DNA of 64,000 nt, taken from positions 122,493 to 186,492 of the forward strand of contig NZ_AZWQ01000016.1 in assembly GCF_000514815.1 (NCBI RefSeq). The letters run 5' to 3'. Positions 18,229 to 26,880 of the stretch are shown here, piece after piece (position 1 is the stretch's first letter; every line of letters begins with the position of its first letter). The stretch comes from Salinispora fenicalii (GTDB taxonomy: Bacteria; Actinomycetota; Actinomycetes; Mycobacteriales; Micromonosporaceae). The position numbers and the translations under genes were made by a program. The notes below the pieces were generated by a model. The model was not told the origin of the DNA and searched no databases. It saw only the letters and a program-made list of their open reading frames with translations.

Positions 18229-19467
18229 TTAAGGTCGGGACGCGGCCGCGAGCACCGCCGCGGCCAGGTCGGTGTCACGGTCGGCCGGCACCGGGCGCAG
18301 GTTCAGCAGCAGCCGACCGTCCCGCAGATCCCCCACCACGGCCGGACCACCCCGGCGCAGCCGTCCTGCGAGCCGTTGATCGATGGCGACCGCATAGCTG
18401 CGCAGGCGGCTGCTCGCGTCACCGAGCACCGTGACGTGGGATTCGACCAGGTCGGCGGTGACTCCCCCAGCCCGCAGTGCGCCAACCAGCCACTCAGCCC
18501 GGGCCCTCAGGTCAGTGTGAGCCGTCCGGACGGCGGCGAGCGTGGGGGTACCGCCGTCGACAATGGTCGCGCACAGGGCGGCGAGGGCCAGCTTGTCCGC
18601 CTGCATCGCTCGGGCTAGTGGGTGCCGTCGCACCTGCTCGATGACGGCCCGCTCGCCGATCAGCAGCCCGGTCTGCGGCCCACCCAACAACTTGTCGCCA
18701 CTAGCGGTGACCAGTGTCGCTCCCTGTCGCAGCGCAGTCTCCGCGTCCGGTTCACCAGGCAGCGCCGGCTCCGGGCGGAGCAGACCCGAGCTGATGTCGG
18801 CGATCACTGGGACACTCAGGCCGGCCAAGGCCGTCACATCCGGCCTACCGCACACTCCGTCCGAGACGCCCCGGGCCGGGACCAGGGTGAGCACGCACCC
18901 AGTGCCGGACCACACGGCTTGTCGGTAGTCATCCAGAACCGCGCCGTCCGCGGTACCAACGGGGCAGAGCCGGGATCCGGTCGAGGTGAGCAGTTCGGGC
19001 AGCCGGAAGCCATCGCGAATCTCGTACAGTTCCCGTCGGCTGATCACCAGCTCCCGACCGGGCGCGAGCACGGTTGCGGCGAGTGCCAGCGCCGCCGGGT
19101 TGCTGTTGACCACGTACGCCGCAGCGGCCGTCGGCACTGCCGCGAGCAGTGCGGCCACCGTTTCCCGCCCGCGACGCCCCCGCTGCCCGGTGTTCAGGTC
19201 GTACTCCAAGTCGATGCAGCCAAAGGCCGCCTCAACTGCCCGCCGGGCCGAACCGGACAGCACCGCCCTACCGAGGCTGGGATGCACCAGAACGCTGGTG
19301 GCGTTGATGAGGTGGCGGGTCGCATCGGTCGTACCCCCGCCCAGCGAAGCGACCCTCAACAGGTCCCAGGTGCCTTCGCCGTGTGTGCGGACAACCGTTG
19401 TCGCCGGTGGCAGGTGGCCGTCGATCCTGGCCGGCATCGCGGTGGGCTGCCTCGTCTGGGCCCTCAT
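18229..19467 (-). CDS. SelA-like PLP enzyme inside the enediyne operon
   Basis: A 412-residue fold-type I PLP protein clearly homologous to L-seryl-tRNA(Sec) selenium transferase. It has the PLP Lys259 in TASGDKLLGGPQTGLL, ADISSGLLRPEPALPGEPDAETALRQGA, and DGFRLPELLTSTGSRL. Compared with the canonical selA at 40142 it differs in conserved SelA positions: INATGVVLHTNLGRAPLS becomes INATSVLVHPSLGRAVLS, VVNNGAAA becomes VVNSNPAA, ATNR becomes TADG, and KVHPSNFRIEGF becomes LVPARGVSDGVC. Its N-terminus before INAT is about 20 residues shorter and lacks the DPRL...GADVV region linked with tRNA binding. Its start overlaps the unbV stop by ATGA. It probably catalyses a different beta-elimination or replacement, not Sec-tRNA synthesis. 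Confidence 0.9.
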   Translation of the reverse strand: MRAQTRQPTAMPARIDGHLPPATTVVRTHGEGTWDLLRVASLGGGTTDATRHLINATSVLVHPSLGRAVLSGSARRAVEAAFGCIDLEYDLNTGQRGRRGRETVAALLAAVPTAAAAYVVNSNPAALALAATVLAPGRELVISRRELYEIRDGFRLPELLTSTGSRLCPVGTADGAVLDDYRQAVWSGTGCVLTLVPARGVSDGVCGRPDVTALAGLSVPVIADISSGLLRPEPALPGEPDAETALRQGATLVTASGDKLLGGPQTGLLIGERAVIEQVRRHPLARAMQADKLALAALCATIVDGGTPTLAAVRTAHTDLRARAEWLVGALRAGGVTADLVESHVTVLGDASSRLRSYAVAIDQRLAGRLRRGGPAVVGDLRDGRLLLNLRPVPADRDTDLAAAVLAAASRP

Positions 19468-21326
19468 CGCGTGGTCACCCTGCCATCATCATGCAGCACG
19501 AGTTCGTGCCGACCCGACCCCAGACTGACCTGCGCGGTCCGCACCCCGTCCGCCGTACGCCAGGACACGACGAACGGAGTGATCCCGTCGACGGCGAAGA
19601 AAAGCTCGGGGCTGGATACCCCGGCGTGTCCATTACTGGGATAGAGCTGGGCCCGTAGATCCGGCCGGCCACCGCCTGGCCTGGCGACCACGGACGCGCC
19701 GAGAGCGATGGTGGGCTGCCGTCCGCCCTCACCGGCCCGCTTCAGGACCAGTGTCGACTGGCTGGTCGACCGGGACCTGTTCAACACCAGTCGGCTGTCC
19801 TGCCACTGGTTGGCCACCAGCGCGTCCGGGCGACCGTCGAAGTCCACATCCCCAATGGCGATACCACGACTGACATCTAGGTAGCCCAGCCCGCTCTGCG
19901 CGGCGATGTCGACATACCGTCCGTCATGTCGCGTCCAGAGTACGTTGGCCTGGTGGCCCGAGATATCGTCGCCGGGGCGAAAGTGGGGCCAGGCCCACGG
20001 GTGTTGGAGCAGCTGATCATTGATCATAGCAAGTTCTTGGAGTTCGGGCCAGCGCCACCGTTTCCCGGCCACGAAGCCAGTTGCCTGCAGCAACTCGTCA
20101 TTGCCGTCACCGTCGAAGTCAACCGCCTTGACGTCCCAGGCCCACCCGCTTCGGGAGAGGCCCAGCGCCTCGCTACGATCTTCGTAAGGCAGCCGACCGT
20201 CGAGCAGATCTGTGCCCGGTCCAGTCGGGATAAAGGCGAAGTTGCTTTCCTGTAGACCCCATGGGGTGGTGATGTTGCTGACCACGATCGTGGGCAATTC
20301 AGCGCCGTCCGGGTAGGTGTAGGTCACACCCATGCCCTTGAAGGAACCACGGCCCAGCACCTTGGATTTCGGCAATAGCGCGGTCCGCTTTCCAACGACC
20401 GGACGCAGGTCCAGCTGCCCCGGTCTGGAGTGGTTCACCAACAGGTGATCCGGGCCAAAGTCGTTGGCGAGGTAAATCTCCGGCAGCAAGTCCCCAGTCA
20501 GGTCCTGCATGCCGAAGGCGAGCGTCCACGACCGCGCGACACGATCCGGCACGCCGATGGACGCGTCGAGCCAGGCTGGTGCCGTGTCCGGGGGCCCGGG
20601 GCGGGAGAGAAAGGCTCGGTTCGTCCCACCGTTGCCGGCGTCCGCCATACTGGCCTGCATTCGCATCCGCCCGTCTCCGGCTGCCCCCGGATCAAGCACG
20701 CGGGCGCCATCGGGAAAGTAGTTACCCGCCAAAACGTCAGGCGCGCCGTCGCCGTCTAGGTCTCCCACGACTAGCGCGGTGGTGTTCCAGACCTGCGGTG
20801 GCTGGACCAGTTCCACCGGATGCCAGCCAACACCGACCCGCAAGAATTGCACCGGCGATCGGCCCCAGTAGTAGACGATCAGGTCGCTGTCGCCGTCCGC
20901 GTCAAGGTCCGTCGGAACACAACCCATTGGCGCGATGTGGTCCATCGGACCGGGTGGAGGAGTCAGGGACGCTGCTGGATACCGATCACCGGTTCCGGGC
21001 ACCGGGAAGACCCGAACTGAGTCATCCCTCGGGTCGACCAGGCACACATCGTCGTGGCGTCGATTACCGTCGGCGTCGAGCAGCGCAACCGCGGCGCCCA
21101 CGGCGGAGATCCAGGACCGGATTCCCGACAAGTCAGGCGCGACGACACGAACATGCTGGGCCTGCGCGGGGGCGGTGTTCAGCGGGCGCACCTCGAAGGC
21201 GAAGCGAGCAGCCACGACGTCCGTCTCGCCAGGATCAGGCGAGGGCCGGACGGTGAACATCCCGATAGCGGCGACCACGACCATCGCCAATGCTCCGGGC
21301 AGCATGCGACGTGGTGACATGGACAT
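19464..21326 (-). CDS. unbV: Enediyne core protein UnbV (FG-GAP/ASPIC type)
   Basis: A 620-residue protein with an N-terminal signal anchor (ALAMVVVAAIGMF), then repeated FG-GAP/VCBS blades with calcium-type loops (DLDADGDSDLIVYYWG, DLDGDGAPDVLAGNYF, DFDGDGNDELLQATGF, DVDFDGRPDALVANQW). An ASPIC/UnbV C-terminal domain ends the protein. It is predicted to sit outside the membrane as a beta-propeller. It is essential in characterised enediyne pathways, but its reaction is not established to my knowledge. GGAGAAACC precedes the ATG. The stop overlaps the SelA-like gene start. Confidence 0.95.
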   Translation of the reverse strand: MSMSPRRMLPGALAMVVVAAIGMFTVRPSPDPGETDVVAARFAFEVRPLNTAPAQAQHVRVVAPDLSGIRSWISAVGAAVALLDADGNRRHDDVCLVDPRDDSVRVFPVPGTGDRYPAASLTPPPGPMDHIAPMGCVPTDLDADGDSDLIVYYWGRSPVQFLRVGVGWHPVELVQPPQVWNTTALVVGDLDGDGAPDVLAGNYFPDGARVLDPGAAGDGRMRMQASMADAGNGGTNRAFLSRPGPPDTAPAWLDASIGVPDRVARSWTLAFGMQDLTGDLLPEIYLANDFGPDHLLVNHSRPGQLDLRPVVGKRTALLPKSKVLGRGSFKGMGVTYTYPDGAELPTIVVSNITTPWGLQESNFAFIPTGPGTDLLDGRLPYEDRSEALGLSRSGWAWDVKAVDFDGDGNDELLQATGFVAGKRWRWPELQELAMINDQLLQHPWAWPHFRPGDDISGHQANVLWTRHDGRYVDIAAQSGLGYLDVSRGIAIGDVDFDGRPDALVANQWQDSRLVLNRSRSTSQSTLVLKRAGEGGRQPTIALGASVVARPGGGRPDLRAQLYPSNGHAGVSSPELFFAVDGITPFVVSWRTADGVRTAQVSLGSGRHELVLHDDGRVTTR

Positions 21327-21374
21327 GGTTTCTCCTTTGATCGTAACGGCGACAGCGGCCGGCAGAACTGGGGC

Positions 21375-22421
21375 TCAGCCGAGCGCAGCAGTGAAACGGC
21401 GGCGAATCTCCCATTGCCACCACCGGTAGGACTCGATTTCGGGACCGAGGGCGCGGGCGGACTCGTAGGAGTCGCGCGCCCAGGTAGTGGCGGTGTGTCC
21501 CGACACCCCGGTGAGCGTGCCGACGGCCGCCTCCGTATGAGCGGGAATGTGACCTGCGGTGCGCTGTGCCTCGGCGGCGAAGACCGCGCCTTGGGCCAGG
21601 GCGGCACGATCCTCTCCACCTAGTGTGCGCAGCTGCTCGAGATGGCGAACCGTGCAGCCGCCCGCGTAGGACGCGGCGAGGCCGACGCCGGCCCACAGTT
21701 CACGTCGTAGACCGGGTGGGAACCGCTCGATTTGTCGGCTGAGTCCGGAGCCGTCACCACACTCGACGAACCAGAGGCTGCGGCCTACCCCCTGCCAAAG
21801 CACCGCCTGAACCGGGTCCTGGCGATCTGGTCGATTGGCTAGCCGGCGTATCCAACGCGGTCCTCCGAAGAAGCCGCGGGCAAAACCCGCCCCGTCCAGG
21901 GCAAGCCAGCGCAGTAGCGGATCGAGCGCCAGCCGACGATGCACCACCCGCCAGGGCAGCAGGGCGGCCGACCATCCGGCTCCGACATGGATCAGGTGCA
22001 CGAAGCCCGCACCGGGACCGGCGAGCAGGTCACCCAGATGGGTATCACAGCTCCTCGAGCCGTTCCGCCGAGATCCTCGACGCGGTGTCGCGAGATCTGC
22101 CAGCCCCGCGGCCAGCGCAGCTCCCTCGTAGGCGAAGCCGCGATCGTCAGGTCGGATCCGCGCCAGTTCCGCGTGGATGTCAATCCGCCCGATCCGCCGC
22201 CGCAGCTGGTAGCCCTCGACGAAAGCGAACGCGCGGTTCTGCAAGAGCAGTCGACTGGCTGCTTCACCGCGCCGGTGCTGACGCCCGGCGAGTTCGACGA
22301 TCGCAGTGGGCAGGGGTGGCACGAGCAGTCTGCCCCTGCCTTTACTGGCCTTCACCGGTACGGCCGATCGTCGGCCTGACTCCTGCCGGCGAAGGCGAGC
22401 CGGTGTCCGTAGGCGTCCCAT
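21375..22421 (-). CDS. unbL: Enediyne core protein UnbL (DUF1702)
   Basis: A 348-residue DUF1702 protein. It has the typical GFAYEGAALAAGLADL, HLIHVGAGWSAALLPW, WLALDGAGFARGFFGG, GVGRSLWFVECGD and CTVRHLEQLRTLGGEDRAALAQGAVFAAEAQ blocks of the UnbL/E3 family. The family is unique to enediyne-type clusters and its reaction is unresolved. It lies 48 bp upstream of unbV and 58 bp downstream of the methyltransferase, inside the operon. The ribosome site at the ATG is weak, so a start a few codons downstream is possible. Confidence 0.93.
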   Translation of the reverse strand: MGRLRTPARLRRQESGRRSAVPVKASKGRGRLLVPPLPTAIVELAGRQHRRGEAASRLLLQNRAFAFVEGYQLRRRIGRIDIHAELARIRPDDRGFAYEGAALAAGLADLATPRRGSRRNGSRSCDTHLGDLLAGPGAGFVHLIHVGAGWSAALLPWRVVHRRLALDPLLRWLALDGAGFARGFFGGPRWIRRLANRPDRQDPVQAVLWQGVGRSLWFVECGDGSGLSRQIERFPPGLRRELWAGVGLAASYAGGCTVRHLEQLRTLGGEDRAALAQGAVFAAEAQRTAGHIPAHTEAAVGTLTGVSGHTATTWARDSYESARALGPEIESYRWWQWEIRRRFTAALG

Positions 22422-22479
22422 GGGTCGTTCAGTGGCGTCACCGTAGAAAAGATGACCAGCTCACGCCTGGGTACCATGA

Positions 22480-23367
22480 TCACTCCGTGGTGTCGTCGGG
22501 GTCAGGCCGTTGCGCGGGAGAGCCCGCACGACGAGGCCGGCGGGCGCACCCGTGCCAGTACGTGAGTCGCCCGGTGCGGTAGGCGTCGAGGTAGAAGTGC
22601 GTGGACTCATGCCAGTCCGCTAGTTCCTCATCCGTCGCCACAACGGCAAGTTCGTCGGCCCGATCAGTCAGGGCAGCCTCGATAACCCGGAAGCAGTCGA
22701 CTGCGGCATCGGTCGCGTCGATCATGTGGACGTCTGTCAAACCCGCCAAGGTGAATAGGTCGATCGACCGGGGATGGCGCGGTAACGGACGCAAGCCGTC
22801 AAGGTCCCAGGCCTGCCGTTCTATTGCCGTGGTCATCCTGGGGCCCGCTGCCGTGTCGGAAAAGATCAGCCATCCCCCTGAGCGGAGCGCTCGCCGGGCA
22901 TTGCGTAGCGCGGCGACCGGATCCGACAGCAGGGTGAGCGAATCGATAACGAGGGCCACGTCGTAGAGCCGATCCGGCTGCCATCGGGTGACGTCGCCCT
23001 CCATGAATGACACACCAGCCAACCCCGGACCCGCTTCGGCCCGGGCCCGGCGAGCAGTGGCGAGTTGAATGCTGTTTAGCTCCACCCCGGTCACAGAGCA
23101 GCCGGTGCGCTGATTGAGGTATCGGGCAACCGCGCCGGTGCCGGAGCACAACTCGAGTACGTGCGTCAGCGGCCCGACCCGGAACGTCGTCGCGATGGCG
23201 TCGAGCAGACGCGCACCGCCGATGTTGGTGAACTCCCACCCACCGTGGACCGGCTCATACACGGCTTTCCGCCAGAGCGGCCCGGTCACCCTGTCGTAGA
23301 TAAGGTTCTTATCGCCCTCTGCTGGAACGACATCCCGCTGTGGCGCCTGTTCCGATGCTTCCGTCAT
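22480..23367 (-). CDS. SAM-dependent methyltransferase of the enediyne operon
   Basis: A 295-residue class I methyltransferase: VLELCSGTGAVARYL (motif I), TGVELNSIQLATARRAR, FMEGDVTRWQPDRLYDVALVIDSLTLL, and the GGWLIFSDT strand. It has an excellent AGGAGGAG site at the ATG. It lies between the beta-propeller gene and unbL in a tight array, so it is very likely a warhead-associated methyltransferase. A truncated second copy occurs at 28547-28909 in the same relative position to a second propeller gene. The substrate is unknown. Confidence 0.9.
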   Translation of the reverse strand: MTEASEQAPQRDVVPAEGDKNLIYDRVTGPLWRKAVYEPVHGGWEFTNIGGARLLDAIATTFRVGPLTHVLELCSGTGAVARYLNQRTGCSVTGVELNSIQLATARRARAEAGPGLAGVSFMEGDVTRWQPDRLYDVALVIDSLTLLSDPVAALRNARRALRSGGWLIFSDTAAGPRMTTAIERQAWDLDGLRPLPRHPRSIDLFTLAGLTDVHMIDATDAAVDCFRVIEAALTDRADELAVVATDEELADWHESTHFYLDAYRTGRLTYWHGCARRPRRAGSPAQRPDPDDTTE

Positions 23368-23446
23368 TCTTTGCTCCTCCTATAGGCGCTGTGCCTGGTC
23401 ACGCCGTCTGATGCCCACCCGACCGGATGGGGCGTGGTCACATTCG

Positions 23447-25219
23447 TCATCTGCGTCGGGTGTCGACGGGGCTGCGCACCGGGCCAAGCGGTGGCTGCTC
23501 GATGACCTTCGGCGTTCCGGCTTCGGCGACCAAGGGGCGGGCGAGTGAGGCGAGAGGCGAGTCGGAAGCCCAAACGTTCTCCGCGAGCCAGTACTCGACG
23601 GTCGTCCGAGTACGGGTGAAGACGACCTGTTCGCCGTCGGCGGACGGCACGGGGTAGCGGACACCCGGCCCTGCCTCGGTCACTACCCGCCCGGCACCAT
23701 CAGGTAGCTGCTCGTAGAGCTCTTCGACCTTGGAGGCGACCATTGTTGACAGGGTTCGACCATCCCGGGTCAGCTGTGGGTTGTTGCGCTCGATGTAGTC
23801 GGGACCCGCGACCGTCGCGATCTCCTTGCTGGCTACGTCGATTCGGTAGAAGCCCCAGGTCCAGTCGCCGCCGCGAGTCGACATAAAAATGACGCTACGT
23901 CCGTCGGGAGAAAACGACGGGGCCTCGTCCCACCAACTGTCGTCGGTGAGGTTGGTAATCCGGCCGCTGTCGAGCTCCAGCACGAGCAAGTTCGCCTCGA
24001 AGGGCTCGGTCTCGCTGCGGAACACCAGGCGCCGTCCATCTGGGGCGAAGGAGACGGGCGCGTGCAGTCCACGTAGGTCAGCACGGTCGGTTGTCCAGAG
24101 CCGTACCCGGCCGCTGGGCACGTCGACGGTCGCGATCTCCCATCGAGAGCTGGGGTCGGGCCGGATCGTGCAGGCGATCGTCCGACCGTCCGGGGACCAG
24201 GTCGGAAAAGCGGCCTCGCCAGCGGGTAGCGGCTGAGAATTCCCCGTATCCAGGTCCAGAATCCGCAATGTGGAGTGGCCGCCGACTTCGGCGCCGTAGA
24301 CAATTCGGCGCCCGTCCGGAGCGAAGGACGCATAGCGGGGCTTGTGCTCCGCCGGCACGAGGTCCCGTACGGTTCTCGTTCTCCGGTCCCAGATCGCGAT
24401 GCCTGCCCCCTCGTCGACCAGCCGGTGGAAGAAGAGGTGATTTCCGTCTTGCGTCCAGGTGGGCCAGCGATCGTCCGCACCGGTAACGACGAGCGGGTCG
24501 CCGACACCATCACCGAGGCGCTGCACCCAGATAACGGACCGCCCCTCGTTACTGCGGGAAAAGGCGACCGCCGGCCGGGTTGGGCAGATGGTTGGCTTGT
24601 AGTCCCACGACGAGCCGTCGGTGACCTGGATTGCCTCCGCGGTCTGGCTATCGAGCAACCACACCGCGCCCGCACCCGTGTCGTACGAGTGGCAGACGAG
24701 CCATCGCCCGTCCGGGGCCCACGAGCAGGCGCCGGCGCGTCCCGGGTTTATGGTCACCGGGCGAGGCGTGCCGCCGGTGGCCGGCACCACCAGAAAGTGC
24801 CGGCGACCCCACGAGCCGCCAACGAAGGCGATCGTGCGTCCATCCGGTGACCACGAAGGGTACTCCTCCTCGTGATCGGCCGACGTCAGCTGGCGGATTT
24901 GTCCATCGCTCAGCCGGTACAGCCAAATCGCCTTGTGGCCGCTGCGTGATGAAGTGAACGCCAACTGCCGGCCGTCCGGTGACCATTGGGCCTCTATATC
25001 GTCACCGGCCCCCCATGTACCCTGCTGCCATTTCCCTGAGCGCAGATCAAAAAACCAAAGATTGACGGAGCCATTTCTTTTCGAGGAAGCGACAAATCTA
25101 CTTCCGTCCGGAGCTATGGCACCGTCCCCGGAACCGTTTGGATCGACGGCGAGTCGTCGTAGCCGAAATCCCGATCCCCCCGCCCCTGCGATACCATCGC
25201 CCCCCGCAAACCGCCTCAC
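23447..25219 (-). CDS. TolB/WD40-like beta-propeller protein, copy 1
   Basis: A 590-residue cytosolic propeller with PD40/TolB blades: repeated W-SPDGR...AF motifs such as AQWSPDGRQLAFTSS, YPSWSPDGRTIAFVGG and FPTWSPDGRTIACTI. It has no peptidase Ser-Asp-His triad. The GTG at 25219 was preferred over a GTG at 25303 because it aligns with the start of copy 2 (also 590 residues) and overlaps the stop of a short leader frame by GTGA. It appears to be the first major gene of the enediyne operon. The family senses or scaffolds. Function here is unknown, perhaps binding of a hydrophobic intermediate. Confidence 0.82.
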   Translation of the reverse strand: MRRFAGGDGIAGAGGSGFRLRRLAVDPNGSGDGAIAPDGSRFVASSKRNGSVNLWFFDLRSGKWQQGTWGAGDDIEAQWSPDGRQLAFTSSRSGHKAIWLYRLSDGQIRQLTSADHEEEYPSWSPDGRTIAFVGGSWGRRHFLVVPATGGTPRPVTINPGRAGACSWAPDGRWLVCHSYDTGAGAVWLLDSQTAEAIQVTDGSSWDYKPTICPTRPAVAFSRSNEGRSVIWVQRLGDGVGDPLVVTGADDRWPTWTQDGNHLFFHRLVDEGAGIAIWDRRTRTVRDLVPAEHKPRYASFAPDGRRIVYGAEVGGHSTLRILDLDTGNSQPLPAGEAAFPTWSPDGRTIACTIRPDPSSRWEIATVDVPSGRVRLWTTDRADLRGLHAPVSFAPDGRRLVFRSETEPFEANLLVLELDSGRITNLTDDSWWDEAPSFSPDGRSVIFMSTRGGDWTWGFYRIDVASKEIATVAGPDYIERNNPQLTRDGRTLSTMVASKVEELYEQLPDGAGRVVTEAGPGVRYPVPSADGEQVVFTRTRTTVEYWLAENVWASDSPLASLARPLVAEAGTPKVIEQPPLGPVRSPVDTRRR

Positions 25220-25284
25220 GGCACGAGCCGGTAACAGCGGGACGGCGCAGCAGGCCGATAAATGAACGCCCCATATACCTGCAC
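25216..25284 (-). CDS. Possible 22-codon leader peptide
   Basis: A GTG at 25284 is preceded by GAGGAGG at good spacing and opens a 22-residue frame (VQVYGAFIYRPAAPSRCYRL and two more residues). Its TGA overlaps the GTG start of the propeller gene by GTGA. That arrangement suggests translational coupling or a leader peptide at the head of the operon. Alternatively the Shine-Dalgarno belongs to a longer propeller start. This is a tentative call. Confidence 0.3.
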   Translation of the reverse strand: MQVYGAFIYRPAAPSRCYRLVP

Positions 25285-25533
25285 TTCGAACCTCCTCAGT
25301 CACACCTCGACCGACTTACTGCGTCGCAGTGGATACGACGATCTAGTCCTACCTGGATTAACGAAGTACCATCTTCTTGAATCTTGCTGACACGAGCCGT
25401 TTCGCGGTCGACAACACCCATAGCATTGATTGAAACGATTCAGCAAGATCCAGGTTGATCCACTGAGGTCGCTGGCATTTAATAGCGCGAAGTGGAGGCC
25501 GGCGGGCGCCGGCCTCGGAAAGGGGTCCAAGGG

Positions 25534-26103
25534 ATGGCTGGGCTTTCGGTGGCGACCGACATCGTGCACCCGCTGCTCACACCAGCGGCCAACACTCAGG
25601 TCTTCGACGGGTCGGTACTGCCGTGGACCCAGGTGGCCGGACTACTCGAGGCGGCCCGGTGGACCACCTCGCAGTGGAACCGACAGCCGTGGCGCTTTCT
25701 CGTTGGTCGTAAGGGCGACCGCACATACCACGAGCTACACCGCGCGCTGACGCCGACGAACCGGATAGTCGCCCGTGGCGCCGGAACGCTGATACTGGCC
25801 CTACGCCAAGCTCAGGGCGTCGACGGCGGCACGTTGGATGGCACCGAATACGAGCTCGGGCTCGCAGTTGCCCGGCTCAGCGTGCAGGCCCGGGCCACCG
25901 GCTGGCGCGCTGTGCAGCTCGGCGGATTCCGCCGGCGTCCGCTGATGGCGACCTTCGAGGTGCCGGCAGACTTCGAGCCGTTCGTCATCCTTGCCGTCGG
26001 CCGGGTGACCGCCGATGTGACCTGCGCTCGCCCACCCCGTTCCCGACTGCCTTTGGCGGAGATCGCCTTCACCAGTCGCTGGGGGACGACGCCAGGACGG
26101 TGA
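25534..26103 (+). CDS. Nitroreductase-family flavoprotein
   Basis: A 189-residue protein with the nitroreductase FMN-binding start WTTSQWNRQPWRFLVG (Arg/Ser-x-x-x-Asn-x-Gln-Pro-Trp), a central helix ELGLAVARLSVQARATGWRAVQLGGF and a C-terminal FVILAVGRV strand. It is a little shorter than typical family members. The ATG at 25534 follows GGAAAGGGG. It is divergent from the operon, separated by about 250 bp that must hold both promoters. Possible roles include flavin-dependent dehydrogenation in tailoring, or reduction of quinones. Confidence 0.85.
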   Translation: MAGLSVATDIVHPLLTPAANTQVFDGSVLPWTQVAGLLEAARWTTSQWNRQPWRFLVGRKGDRTYHELHRALTPTNRIVARGAGTLILALRQAQGVDGGTLDGTEYELGLAVARLSVQARATGWRAVQLGGFRRRPLMATFEVPADFEPFVILAVGRVTADVTCARPPRSRLPLAEIAFTSRWGTTPGR

Positions 26104-26260
26104 GCCTGATAAATATGTGGCACCAGCCATCGTCGGTCCGGTCTGTCCGGGAAGACTGGTCCACCGGCGATCTCTGCGGCGGCTACCCGGTGCGGATAGC
26201 AGGGCGGGGAGTTTGCCTACCCCAACGACGCAGCGTGCGGCGGCTCGCTACGGGTGCCCG

Positions 26261-26644
26261 TTACACCAGGTCGCCTGGATCGGAGATACCATCGACGGGT
26301 TCCCACAACTCGAAGCGGTTGCCCTCAGGATCGACGGCCCAACCGAACCGCCCGTTGTCGTCGGTTTCGATGCGGTGATCCACCTCGGCACCCCCGGCTT
26401 TGAGCTGGGCAAGCATGGCATCGAGGTTGACCACTCGAAAGTTCAGCATGGTCTTTTGCGCCGGCGATCCAAAATAGTCTGTATCCTCAGAAAATGGGGC
26501 GAAGACGGTCGGACCGCCCTGCTGGAACCAGTAGCCGTCAAAGTCCTCCGCCACCACTCCCAGATTGTCCCGGTACCACCGGCTCAGACCCTCTGGGTCT
26601 CGTGCCCGCAAGAAGTAGCCTCCGATGCCGCGTACCCGCTCCAT
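26261..26644 (-). CDS. VOC-fold protein, second copy in the cluster
   Basis: A 127-residue VOC protein: GGYFLRARDPEGLSRWYRDNLGV, MLNFRVVNLDAMLAQLKAGGAEV, and FGWAVDPEGNRFELWEP. One terminal Glu ligand is kept, but the first His position is Tyr/Phe, so metal binding is doubtful. AAAGGAG favours the ATG at 26644 over 26650. It is a candidate enediyne-binding or resistance protein by analogy with the VOC sequestration proteins of other enediyne clusters. A simple dioxygenase or lyase relative cannot be excluded. Confidence 0.82.
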   Translation of the reverse strand: MERVRGIGGYFLRARDPEGLSRWYRDNLGVVAEDFDGYWFQQGGPTVFAPFSEDTDYFGSPAQKTMLNFRVVNLDAMLAQLKAGGAEVDHRIETDDNGRFGWAVDPEGNRFELWEPVDGISDPGDLV

Positions 26645-26880
26645 CCCCATCTCCTTTCAGCCAGTGACACGATTGGTCGATGTCCTGAAACTGCGGACCA
26701 GCCAGATCTTCCTTCCACACGCTACTGCCAGTCCCCTGCAACCTCGAGCATCCACCGCAGGTCGATGAGGAAGTTCCTCCAGTCGATCTGGTGTCGTCCT
26801 GCCCGTCCCCCGACATCAAGCACGACGAGGACAGCGACTCGGACAGCTCTCGCCGTGTAGTTCCGCCGGGACTGGCTAGA

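Noticed and set aside
26651..26880. Small gene between the VOC protein and the second AraC regulator
   Set aside because: Short frames there lack start signals and codon bias.
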